Shown here piece by piece: positions 52,789 to 60,475 of a stretch of DNA of 64,000 nucleotides; position 1 is the first letter of the stretch; each line of letters begins with the position of its first letter. Origin of the DNA: Paenibacillus oenotherae (GTDB lineage: Bacteria; Bacillota; Bacilli; Paenibacillales; Paenibacillaceae); NCBI RefSeq assembly GCF_019443105.1, contig NZ_JAHZIJ010000022.1, positions 19,094 to 83,093 on the forward strand, read 5' to 3'. Under the pieces are notes generated by a model, which had not been told where the DNA came from, ran no database searches, and was given only the letters and a program-made list of their open reading frames with translations. The translations under genes were made by a program, and so were the position numbers.

Positions 52789-53432
52789 GATAACGAACCG
52801 CCTTCCGCCTTCATGCCTGCCTGCGGACTTGGTGCTCCCGTCTGCCTGAATAGCTCCCTATAGACGTACTCGGCAATATTAACATACCCAGCGGCGTTAG
52901 GATGAATAAAATCAGCGCTGAAATGCGCCAAGTCCCGGCTATCGGGGCGGCTCCAGAAATCAAGATGTACGGCATTATGCTGCCTGGCAAGCTCCGCGAT
53001 CACGCTGTTGGCATCCCGGATCAGCCTTTGCAGCTCAATCTTCTTGGGCATTTTCAATACCGGAATTGTAAGCGCGAAATCCGCAATATTTCCAACTATT
53101 ATAACAGCTCCCTGACTGCGAATGGCACTCAGCATGTCACCAAGCAGCTTGCGGAATTCCCCTTCATTCCATACACCTTTCATGATGTCATTGCCTCCGG
53201 TAATAATGCTCACCAGATCCGGCTTCAAGCTCAACGCCCGCTCCAGTTGCTGCTCCATAATCTCACGGGTAATAAGCCCGCCTTGAGCGAGATTGACAGA
53301 CTTGAATGCCGGTTCTTCATGCCGCATGCGTTCTGCGAAATGCTCCACCCAGCTTATACATTGAAGCTCTCCGACATCGTCGCCTTTACCTTCAGTAAAG
53401 CTGTCGCCTATGGCAGTAAACCGTTTCCACAC
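52785..53432 (-). CDS. SGNH/GDSL hydrolase
   Basis: A 215-residue esterase/thioesterase-type hydrolase. Block I GDSFTEGKGDD (Ser near residue 12), block III GGNDIMKGVW near 80 (Gly-Asn) and block V DFIHPNAAGY near 175 (Asp-His) give a full catalytic set. No signal peptide is seen, so it is cytoplasmic. In the context of a carrier-protein pathway it may release or edit acyl thioesters. It starts at a GTG with AAAGGGG about 10 bases upstream and overlaps the following ketosynthase gene by 4 bp. Confidence 0.87.
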   Translation of the reverse strand: MWKRFTAIGDSFTEGKGDDVGELQCISWVEHFAERMRHEEPAFKSVNLAQGGLITREIMEQQLERALSLKPDLVSIITGGNDIMKGVWNEGEFRKLLGDMLSAIRSQGAVIIVGNIADFALTIPVLKMPKKIELQRLIRDANSVIAELARQHNAVHLDFWSRPDSRDLAHFSADFIHPNAAGYVNIAEYVYRELFRQTGAPSPQAGMKAEGGSLS

Positions 53433-53473
53433 ATCATTCGTCCCCTTTGCAGCCTTCTGTTAATCGGGTGCTC

Positions 53474-53884
53474 CTAATCGGCCTCAACGCCGAAACGGCC
53501 CAGCAGCTTGGTACTGCCATGCTCATTCGTTATAACTACATCACAGATCGTCAGACAGCAGCCAGTTGCCCCCGATACCTCTGTTATGGAGCCGTTGACT
53601 GTTAATATCTCGCCTGCCCTGGAAGGTTCGATGAATCTTGCTTTCATCTGTCTGATCCTGCGCTCCGGAAACCAGCGGCCAGCCGCTTCCGCCATAAAGC
53701 CCATGACCAGCATGCCATGGGCGATTACACCACCATGCCCTGCGCGAACCCCCTCATCATGAACAGTATGGATGGGATTAAAATCACCGGAGGCCCCGGC
53801 GTACCGTACGAGCTGAACCGGTGAGATCGGCTCCTTCACCAGCGGCTCCAATACCGCGTGATGATCCGTGTTTATTGTCTGCAT
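53474..53884 (-). CDS. MaoC-type (R)-3-hydroxyacyl dehydratase, short
   Basis: A ~136-residue hot-dog fold dehydratase. The hydratase 2 motif with catalytic Asp and His is YAGASGDFNPIHTVHDEGVR near residue 28, followed by GHGGVIAHGMLVMGF. It resembles the HadB/PhaJ type. The start is the ATG 53884, 9 bases after GGAGGA; a TTG three codons earlier is too close to that site. It is placed 23 bp after a second, longer MaoC-like gene; such pairs often form heterodimers, as HadAB in mycobacterial FAS-II. Confidence 0.87.
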   Translation of the reverse strand: MQTINTDHHAVLEPLVKEPISPVQLVRYAGASGDFNPIHTVHDEGVRAGHGGVIAHGMLVMGFMAEAAGRWFPERRIRQMKARFIEPSRAGEILTVNGSITEVSGATGCCLTICDVVITNEHGSTKLLGRFGVEAD

Positions 53885-53916
53885 CAGCTTCAATCCTCCA
53901 GGGAGTATATTGCTGT

Positions 53917-54408
53917 TTATTGTTTCTTCATCATTAATTTGAAGCTTCCGAGTACAATTCTGCTCCCTGCCAAGTCGCGAAGCTCGGTCTCCAGCATAAG
54001 CAGAATCATGCCCGCCTTATTCCGGATCGAGAGAATCGATGGATAGCCGTGAACCGTATCACCGGCGCACAGCTCCTGCGTATACGTATATTCCTGCTCG
54101 ACATGCAGTATTCCTATAGCAGGCAAATCAAGCGTCCGGCACACCTGCAGCAGATCATTGCCCGTCCACATATCTATTGCAACGGGGAATGTCGGAGGGG
54201 CCGGAATATCCCGGTAGCCGCATGCTCTGGCCCTGTCGATGTCATAATACAGCGGATTGGGGTCACCGATCGCTGATGCGAACTCTTGAATTTTCACACG
54301 CTCCACCAAATAAGTAAAAGAAGGCAGTGCAATTGGAAAAGCCGCATGAACGGCAGGCCGCTCTGCTTCTCCATATGACGCCGACGCTGATACCGCCTGT
54401 TCTGTCAT
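53917..54408 (-). CDS. MaoC N-domain-type dehydratase partner
   Basis: A ~163-residue hot-dog protein of the MaoC_dehydrat_N/FAS1-like type. The conserved start TYLVERVKIQEFASAIGDPNP is near residue 32-52, followed by PLYYDIDRARACGYRDIPAP and PPTFPVA. It resembles HadA-like subunits, which bind substrate but may lack the full Asp-His pair. Start is ATG 54408, with AAAGGAGG 10 bases upstream; the longer frame is 19 codons more. Probably forms a dehydratase with the next gene product. Confidence 0.82.
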   Translation of the reverse strand: MTEQAVSASASYGEAERPAVHAAFPIALPSFTYLVERVKIQEFASAIGDPNPLYYDIDRARACGYRDIPAPPTFPVAIDMWTGNDLLQVCRTLDLPAIGILHVEQEYTYTQELCAGDTVHGYPSILSIRNKAGMILLMLETELRDLAGSRIVLGSFKLMMKKQ

Positions 54409-54434
54409 AAAACCGATTCCTCCTTTGCCACTCC

Positions 54435-55325
54435 CTAATGGAGGGTGATAAGCACTCCGCTCCATTCGCCGGGTGCGGACGGCTCGACCAAGATCAAATA
54501 ATCATACAGCCCCGGTTCGGCCAGCCTAGCGAAGACTTCCTTCCATTGGCGCTGGAACTGATAGGGCACCCCAATTGTGCAGCAGGCTCCGCTCTTGTCC
54601 AGCATCAGCTGCCCGATACATGCCTCTTCCGTGCTGCATCCGATCACCACAGCTTCGATATAAGCAGCAGCACATCCTAGCGACTGTGCCTGGTCCGCAT
54701 CCATAAGAACCAGCCCGGCCGCCCGGTCGCGTGAATCGGGCTGCATCGATATCGGAATCCCAGCAATAGCGCTGGCAGCTGTATCAACACTAGCAGCGGC
54801 ATGGTCACCAGCATTAGCAGTAGTTTCAGTATTAGCACTAGTGTCAGCATCAGCCCCGCACTCAACAGCAGTGGCCCGCACTCTGTCGCCCCCGGCCAGC
54901 TCTGCCTGGATGAGCACTGCTGTCTCTACTTCCTCTCCGCAGAGCATGCTGGATGCCAGCTCAATAAGCAAGTTCATCATGCCGCCATAACCGGATATAC
55001 AGCTAATCGGGCCCGTGATGCCGTACTCCTGGGCTATATAGCCGGTAATCGAGGATGGAACAGACTGATAGAACAGCAGTGCATTATGATGCTGGCCTGC
55101 TGCCAGATTGCGGCTTGCCAGATCGGCCGTTGTCGTATCGCCGTAACAGCTTCCTAGCACAATCGCTGAATTGCCGCCCAGGCGGCAGCCCTGTGCTGCG
55201 GCTAATTGCTTGAAGCATGCATACACAAGCGGGCTGAACTGCGATTCTACAAATCCGGGCACGGGCAGCAGCTCGCCCGGCTCAGCCTCTATGGCACAGG
55301 TAGAGATGATGGCTACTTTATTCAT
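54435..55325 (-). CDS. Ketosynthase-like protein lacking the active-site Cys (chain-length-factor-like)
   Basis: A 296-residue thiolase-fold protein, shorter than a ketosynthase. Aligning ITGPISCISGYGGMMNLLIE with GPISTTATACASGTNAIG of the FabF-type enzyme puts a Gly at the catalytic Cys position. Both His motifs (NAHGT and KSMTGH) are absent. It therefore cannot condense by itself. Short, inactive ketosynthase-like partners occur in aryl-polyene clusters and as chain-length factors in type II PKS. Residues ~160-190 are an Ala/Thr/Asp-rich low-complexity insert encoded by repetitive DNA near 54780-54860. Its ATG overlaps the stop of the ketosynthase gene (TGATG). Confidence 0.8.
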   Translation of the reverse strand: MNKVAIISTCAIEAEPGELLPVPGFVESQFSPLVYACFKQLAAAQGCRLGGNSAIVLGSCYGDTTTADLASRNLAAGQHHNALLFYQSVPSSITGYIAQEYGITGPISCISGYGGMMNLLIELASSMLCGEEVETAVLIQAELAGGDRVRATAVECGADADTSANTETTANAGDHAAASVDTAASAIAGIPISMQPDSRDRAAGLVLMDADQAQSLGCAAAYIEAVVIGCSTEEACIGQLMLDKSGACCTIGVPYQFQRQWKEVFARLAEPGLYDYLILVEPSAPGEWSGVLITLH

Positions 55326-56485
55326 CAGGCACTCGTAATTCCTTTCAGAATTAATGCGCAGTTGTTGCCCCCGAATCCCGCATTAAGGTTCATTACTGTC
55401 TGAAGCCTGGCAGTTCGAGGCTCATTCGGCACATAATCCAGATCGCAAGCGGGATCCCTGCTGGAGTAGGAGGCAGTCGGAGGAATGATCCCGCGCCTCA
55501 TTGCAACCAGGCATATGGCGGTTTCTACCGCTCCAGTGCCCTCCAAAATGTGGCCAGTCATCGACTTGCTCGATGATATTGGCAGCCCTTGCACCGCAGA
55601 TCCGAATGCTTCCTTGATCCCCTTCGTCTCCGCAGGATCGTTAATCGGAGTCGCTGTTCCATGCGCGTTCACGTAATCAATCGCCGACGGCTGCAAATCC
55701 GCGCGGTGCAGCGCCCGCTTGACTGCCATTGCCATTCCGCTCCCTTCCGGATGCGGCTGGCACACATGATAAGCATCACAGGCAAGACCCCAGCCGGCCA
55801 GCTCGGCAAGCGGAACCGCCCCCCGCTGCAAGGCATGCTCCAGGCTTTCAAGCACGAACATGGCGCCGCCGTCACCGAGCAGCAGTCCGCTGCGATCCGC
55901 AGAGAACGGGCGCACAAGTCCATCCCTGGACAATGCGCGCCCGGAATTGAATTTTGCGGTGAACTCCTCATTGACAAGGAAATAACCCCCGCATACGGCC
56001 AGCTCATCCTGTCCTTGAGCGATGCGGTCATAGCCATAGCCAATCGCATTGCTGGAGGCGACGCAAGCATTCGTGAATGCGATTCGGCGGCCCTGGATAC
56101 GATATTCTGCAGCAATAGCCTCTGCATGATAGCCGGGCACGCTGGCCTTCAACGGCAGCATGCTCTTGCGATCATGCAGGCGGCCTTGCCAGAACTGTTG
56201 GATGGCGTCATAATCACCGTTTGTACCGATTAGCACCGAGCCGTTGAGCGGCCCTCTCAAGCCTGACATTCCAAGCGCTTCTCCGGTACATTCGATTCCG
56301 AGCTGGAGCAGGCTTCCGTCATAATCGGATTCAGCGGCAATGCTGCTGCGATAAGGCGCACCGTCGAAGCGTCGTACCGGACGGAAGCCGTGCTTGCCGC
56401 GCAGAATATGTTCGGCTACCGCCTGCTCCCCGAAGCCGAAGGCCGTCATCACACCATAGCCTGTAATAACGACCCGCCTCTTCAA
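55325..56485 (-). CDS. Beta-ketoacyl-ACP synthase, second catalytic ketosynthase
   Basis: A 386-residue ketosynthase with intact catalytic residues: Cys in AFTNACVASSNAIGYGYDRI near residue 147, His in YVNAHGTATPINDPAETKG near 278, and SKSMTGHILEGTGAVET near 310. It is more divergent than the 51544 enzyme. The start appears to be a TTG (56483-56485) overlapping the stop of the carrier-protein gene. It is immediately followed by, and overlaps, the Cys-less ketosynthase-like gene, the usual arrangement of a KS and its chain-length factor, suggesting they form a heterodimer. Confidence 0.9.
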   Translation of the reverse strand: MKRRVVITGYGVMTAFGFGEQAVAEHILRGKHGFRPVRRFDGAPYRSSIAAESDYDGSLLQLGIECTGEALGMSGLRGPLNGSVLIGTNGDYDAIQQFWQGRLHDRKSMLPLKASVPGYHAEAIAAEYRIQGRRIAFTNACVASSNAIGYGYDRIAQGQDELAVCGGYFLVNEEFTAKFNSGRALSRDGLVRPFSADRSGLLLGDGGAMFVLESLEHALQRGAVPLAELAGWGLACDAYHVCQPHPEGSGMAMAVKRALHRADLQPSAIDYVNAHGTATPINDPAETKGIKEAFGSAVQGLPISSSKSMTGHILEGTGAVETAICLVAMRRGIIPPTASYSSRDPACDLDYVPNEPRTARLQTVMNLNAGFGGNNCALILKGITSA

Positions 56486-56751
56486 ACGGTCCCCCGCATG
56501 CCATCCTGGGAGACGCTTTTACCCGTCACATAGCTATAAATGGCATTGATGCTCGTAAATACACTCCAATCCTCTTCCTCATCCAGCCTGATGCCGCATT
56601 CATGCTCCAATCCGGCGATAAACCAGACTAACGATAACGAATCCAATACAAACTCCGTGTCGTTCGTAAGCGTATCATCCAGCGAAGCGAACAGTTTTCT
56701 CTCCAGCAGCACCTTTCTAATCGCCTCTTTGGTAATGGTCGCCGTCTTCAT
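56482..56751 (-). CDS. Acyl carrier protein 1
   Basis: An 89-residue carrier protein. The phosphopantetheine attachment serine is in EFVLDSLSLVWFIAGLEHE near residue 37 (DSL). Acidic helices II-III (GIRLDEEEDWSVF) follow. It overlaps the downstream ketosynthase gene by 4 bp and is 2 bp from the other carrier-protein gene. Two different carriers in one operon suggest separate loading and extension roles, or starter transfer between them. Confidence 0.87.
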   Translation of the reverse strand: MKTATITKEAIRKVLLERKLFASLDDTLTNDTEFVLDSLSLVWFIAGLEHECGIRLDEEEDWSVFTSINAIYSYVTGKSVSQDGMRGTV

Positions 56752-56753
56752 CG

Positions 56754-57011
56754 TTATGCAGCGGCCTTTTCTACGACATAGTTGACCAAATCCCCGAGAG
56801 TGAATGCAGCCATCTTCTCCACATCCTCGTCCGGAATCGTTACTTTGAATTCATTCTCAAGATTCAATGTCAGCTCTACAACGGCCAGAGATTCAAGTCC
56901 CAGCCCGCCTTTCACCAGAGGCGTATCATTCGTTACCGCACTTCTGTCAACCGGAAGGTTCAGTTTATCCGTAATAAGAGTCAGCACATAATTTTTCACT
57001 TGTTCCTGCAT
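56754..57011 (-). CDS. Acyl carrier protein 2
   Basis: An ~85-residue acyl carrier protein. The attachment serine lies in GGLGLESLAVVELTLNLENE near residue 38; the motif is ESL instead of the usual DSL. The rest (FKVTIPDEDVEKMAAFTLGD) is close to FAS ACPs. Start ATG 57011 follows GGAGGAGATCAAC; the longer frame adds only five codons. It lies 20 bp after fabV. Confidence 0.88.
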   Translation of the reverse strand: MQEQVKNYVLTLITDKLNLPVDRSAVTNDTPLVKGGLGLESLAVVELTLNLENEFKVTIPDEDVEKMAAFTLGDLVNYVVEKAAA

Positions 57012-57031
57012 GTTGATCTCCTCCAACTTTT

Positions 57032-58243
57032 TTATGATAATGATGACTCCACTTCTTCTGCCGCAAACAATTCCAATGCCGGATCTACATCCGCTTCATA
57101 ATCGACACCATCAACCGCAAAGCCGAACAAATTCATAAACTGCCTGCGATACTCCTCGAAATCAGCCAGCTCCTCCAGATTGGAGGTCTCTACAATTGAC
57201 CATCTGCGCAGCAGCTCTTCCTGAATCTCCGGCAGCAGCTCCTTCTCATCCAGACGAATGCGGCCTTGATCGTCCACCGGGACGGTTTCTCCCGCATATA
57301 GGCGCTCAGACATCAACCGGTACACCTGCTCAATACAGCCCTCATGCACATTCTGCTCTCGCATAATCCGGAAGAGCAGCATCGTATACAGCGGGCTGAT
57401 TGGAATCGCAGCGCTTGATTGCGTTATGAGCGCCTTCATAACAGCTGTATAGGCCCGCCCTCCACTGGCGGTCAGACGGGCATCTAGCTGATGCGCCGTT
57501 GCCTCCAGATGATCCTTGGCTCTGCCGATTGTTCCACCTCGATAGAATTCCTGGAAGAGCGGGGTGCCAACGTAGGAATAAGCAAGCGTGACCGCTCCCT
57601 GGGCAATCGCATCGGCGGCTTCGAGCTGTTCCACCCATTCCTCCCAGTCGCTTCCCCCCATCACCTGCACCGTTTCTGCGATTTCCTCGGCCGTTGCCGG
57701 CTGCAGGGTGACGCTGCCTACCTCTCCGGTATGAATGTGAACCGTCTTGTTCGTATATGGCTCCCCGATCGTCTTCAAGACAGAGGTGTACACCTGCCCT
57801 GTCAGCGGATCACTCCTCCTCGGGGCTGCCAGGCTGTAGACGATCAGATCAAGCTGGCCGAACTGCTCTTTCACCCGCAGAATCGTCCGCCGCTTCGTCT
57901 CCTCGGAGAATGCGTCTCCGAACAAGGTCTCCGCATGTCTTCCTTCGCGTGCCGCAAGCGATTGCCATGCCCGATTGTGGTACCAGCCCGCAGAAGCAGG
58001 CCGCTCTGCCATCGGCTCTCTCTCCAGGCATACGGTTATCGTATCGGCTTTCATTCCGAAGGTGGATACGATACAGGTAGCAAGCCCGTAGCCCATTGAG
58101 CCTCCGATTACGAGCACTCTTCTCGCCCCCTCAACGAAGGGCTGCCGCTCCACAAACTGCCGCTGCTGCTGCACCTGAAGCGCGCAGCCAACCGGATGGG
58201 CCGTCGTGGAAATATAACCTCGCATAGCTGGTGCGATAATCAT
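57032..58243 (-). CDS. fabV: Trans-2-enoyl-ACP/CoA reductase FabV
   Basis: A 403-residue NADH-dependent enoyl reductase of the FabV/TER family. Nucleotide-binding VLVIGGSMGYGLATCIVSTF is near residue 44. The catalytic Tyr and Lys (Y-x8-K) are in EFYRGGTIGRAKDHLE near residue 235-250. The N-terminus MIIAPAMRGYISTTAHPVGC is characteristic. It saturates the double bond made by the dehydratases, so the cluster can produce reduced alkyl chains, unlike polyene pathways. Its ATG overlaps the stop of the acyl-AMP ligase gene (58240-58243). FabV also confers triclosan tolerance in some bacteria. Confidence 0.92.
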   Translation of the reverse strand: MIIAPAMRGYISTTAHPVGCALQVQQQRQFVERQPFVEGARRVLVIGGSMGYGLATCIVSTFGMKADTITVCLEREPMAERPASAGWYHNRAWQSLAAREGRHAETLFGDAFSEETKRRTILRVKEQFGQLDLIVYSLAAPRRSDPLTGQVYTSVLKTIGEPYTNKTVHIHTGEVGSVTLQPATAEEIAETVQVMGGSDWEEWVEQLEAADAIAQGAVTLAYSYVGTPLFQEFYRGGTIGRAKDHLEATAHQLDARLTASGGRAYTAVMKALITQSSAAIPISPLYTMLLFRIMREQNVHEGCIEQVYRLMSERLYAGETVPVDDQGRIRLDEKELLPEIQEELLRRWSIVETSNLEELADFEEYRRQFMNLFGFAVDGVDYEADVDPALELFAAEEVESSLS

Positions 58244-60000
58244 GCCGGCTCCACCCTCTCCCCAGCCGCTGATTCCTCTCGTTCAGGGCCCCAGAAGCTG
58301 CCTCGGCCGTTGCGGACATATTCTGCTTGCAGCCCCCTGTCGGTCAGCAGATCCCGGTGCTTGTCTCGCAGTACCCGTTTGAGCACCTTGCCGGTTGCGC
58401 CGAGCGGGATATCTTCCGGCTCCGTTGCAATTAATAGCGCCGCGAGCCGATGTCTGCCCGTCTCCTGCAAATAGGCGTTAAAGTCTTCCAGCATAGCCGA
58501 AGCGCATGCCCCGCTGCGCTCGGCAAGCTGAACAATCGCTATCGGCTCTTGGCCGCGATTGCCGCCAGTTCCGGCACCAACCACGGTACAGTCAACAATG
58601 TCACCGATCCGTTTTATCAGCAGCTCTTCATAGACCAGACTGTAGACATTCCCCTCAGGCGTGCGAATGACATCCGGTGTTCTATCCACCTGATAGAACA
58701 TCCCGTCACGATCCCTGTAGACCATATCCCCGGTTAGAAAATACCCCTGCACTCGCGAGCTGTACGTCACATCAGAGCTGTTCCAGTAACCCCGTTCGTT
58801 GATTGTCGGCGACTTCATTCCCAGCATGCCAACCTCCATGTCCGGCAGGATATCTCCCTCATCACTGATGACAGCCGCATCCACATAATCGACGGGAAAC
58901 CCGACGCAGCGATTATAGTTGGTGGCATTGACGGTATACACCTTGGTCATCAGAAAGCTGGCCAGTTCAGTAGATCCGAGCGCATCAACGAACCAGGAGC
59001 CATCCACGCGGCTGCCGCCACGCATCGTGCTGCCATGCTTGACGATCTCCCGGATATGCTCTTCATGGGCCGCATCGCCTGTATTGAACCACAGCTCAAT
59101 CGAATAGAGGTCATACTTGCTCATCTCCAGCTTCGCTATCGATGTGTACGTTTGATTGAACGCAGCGACCAAGGTAGGCCGGAACTTCTCCGCACTCTCA
59201 AGCACCTTCACGCCCATAAGCTCGGACAGCAGCATAATCGGGCAGCCCTGCAGCAAATAGAGCATATTGAATTGAACAAAGGCCGAATGCGACGAGATCA
59301 TCGCAGACAGGTAGCGATCCTCCGGACGGGCAGACTTCAAGCGATGCCTGACCGTATAGAACAGCTGCTGATGCTCGGCACAGACCGCTTTGGGCAGCCC
59401 TGTCGTACCGGACGAATGGAAGATTGCAACGGGATCGGTATCATAGTGCTTGTAAGGGAACTGCCCAGGCAATTCTCCCATGCCGAAGGGGGCGGCCGTC
59501 TCATCCGATACGGCGAACCTCAGATTGCTGTTCCCGCCGAGCAGCTTTTGAACCCGGGCTAGACGGACACTGTCGGAGAAGAAACCTTTTACACGCACAT
59601 ACTGGATATACTCGCTTACGATCTCAGGCCGCAGATGGCTGTTGACGGGAACCGCGATAGCCCCGATTCTTGTCAGCGCCAAATAATGAATCAAATAGGC
59701 TGCACCATCATCGAACTGGTAAGCAATAGGCTCTCTTGCCCTGACACCCTGGCTGTAATACCAGGCGGAATACAGATCCGCGGCCTCTCGCAGCGCATGC
59801 AGACTGAATGCCTCATGGACGGATCCGTCAATAAGGCGGAACGGCTGCTGCAAGTGGATGAGGGCAGCATCAGGATCCGGACTTGCCTGAATCGCATAGT
59901 CGAGGAAATTGCCGCTCCCTAGCGCGGTATCAGCAATCAGCTCCCTTCTCACCGCCGGAGAGGTGTAAGGTGCTGTCAGTGAAATCGATTGCGGGTGCAT
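58240..60000 (-). CDS. Acyl-AMP ligase 1 (ANL superfamily)
   Basis: A ~586-residue adenylate-forming enzyme. Core motifs are A3 IFHSSGTTGLPKAVCAE near residue 190, A5 DALGSTELASFL near 335, A7 YFLTGDMVYRDRDGMFY near 430, and the C-terminal lysine motif IPLGATGKVLKRVLRDK near 545. It activates a carboxylic acid as the AMP ester, then loads it onto CoA or a carrier protein. I start it at the ATG 60000 (MHPQSISLTAP), preceded by GGAGGGATTCCC; the longer frame would overlap the OsmC gene. Substrate unknown; either starter or product acid. Confidence 0.88.
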   Translation of the reverse strand: MHPQSISLTAPYTSPAVRRELIADTALGSGNFLDYAIQASPDPDAALIHLQQPFRLIDGSVHEAFSLHALREAADLYSAWYYSQGVRAREPIAYQFDDGAAYLIHYLALTRIGAIAVPVNSHLRPEIVSEYIQYVRVKGFFSDSVRLARVQKLLGGNSNLRFAVSDETAAPFGMGELPGQFPYKHYDTDPVAIFHSSGTTGLPKAVCAEHQQLFYTVRHRLKSARPEDRYLSAMISSHSAFVQFNMLYLLQGCPIMLLSELMGVKVLESAEKFRPTLVAAFNQTYTSIAKLEMSKYDLYSIELWFNTGDAAHEEHIREIVKHGSTMRGGSRVDGSWFVDALGSTELASFLMTKVYTVNATNYNRCVGFPVDYVDAAVISDEGDILPDMEVGMLGMKSPTINERGYWNSSDVTYSSRVQGYFLTGDMVYRDRDGMFYQVDRTPDVIRTPEGNVYSLVYEELLIKRIGDIVDCTVVGAGTGGNRGQEPIAIVQLAERSGACASAMLEDFNAYLQETGRHRLAALLIATEPEDIPLGATGKVLKRVLRDKHRDLLTDRGLQAEYVRNGRGSFWGPEREESAAGERVEPA

Positions 60001-60013
60001 GGGAATCCCTCCA

Positions 60014-60475
60014 TTACTCTGTAATGCTTTCGATAATCGATACTGTAGGCTCAATCACAATCTCGACATTGCCGCGCATCAGCTTGGCGATCATACAGCT
60101 CTTCTCAGCCCGCGACGTCAACGTTTCCGCCAGGCGCACTTGAGCATCCGTTGCCTCGGAGGAGAGTGCAATATTCAGGCGATGAATGATCTTGGTATAG
60201 TCGTAGGAGCCGCCCTGAGCCGTCACCTGTCCCTGTGTGGTCATGCTCAGATCCGCAATGGGCAGCTTCATTTTGTCCGCAATGAAAGAATAGGTGACCA
60301 GGTAACAGGTCGCTGCTGCACCGAGCATCAGCTCCTCTGAATTCATCCCCATTCCTGGCCCTTCCATCTCCCGGGGCATGGAGGTTATCCCCTCGTAGCT
60401 GTCCCCCTGGACTGTACCTTGCCCGTTCCAGCTGCCGCTCCAACTGCTCTTGACTTCAAATTGATACTGTGACAT
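60014..60475 (-). CDS. OsmC-family protein
   Basis: A ~153-residue OsmC/Ohr-fold protein. The two redox-active cysteines are in GAAATCYLVTYSFIADKM near residue 57 and SRAEKSCMIAKLMRGN near 124. Such proteins reduce organic or acyl hydroperoxides. Its ATG shares one base with the stop of the upstream ligase gene (TGATG), so it belongs to the operon. Finding it between two acyl-AMP ligases is unusual; it may protect unsaturated intermediates or product. Confidence 0.88.
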   Translation of the reverse strand: MSQYQFEVKSSWSGSWNGQGTVQGDSYEGITSMPREMEGPGMGMNSEELMLGAAATCYLVTYSFIADKMKLPIADLSMTTQGQVTAQGGSYDYTKIIHRLNIALSSEATDAQVRLAETLTSRAEKSCMIAKLMRGNVEIVIEPTVSIIESITE

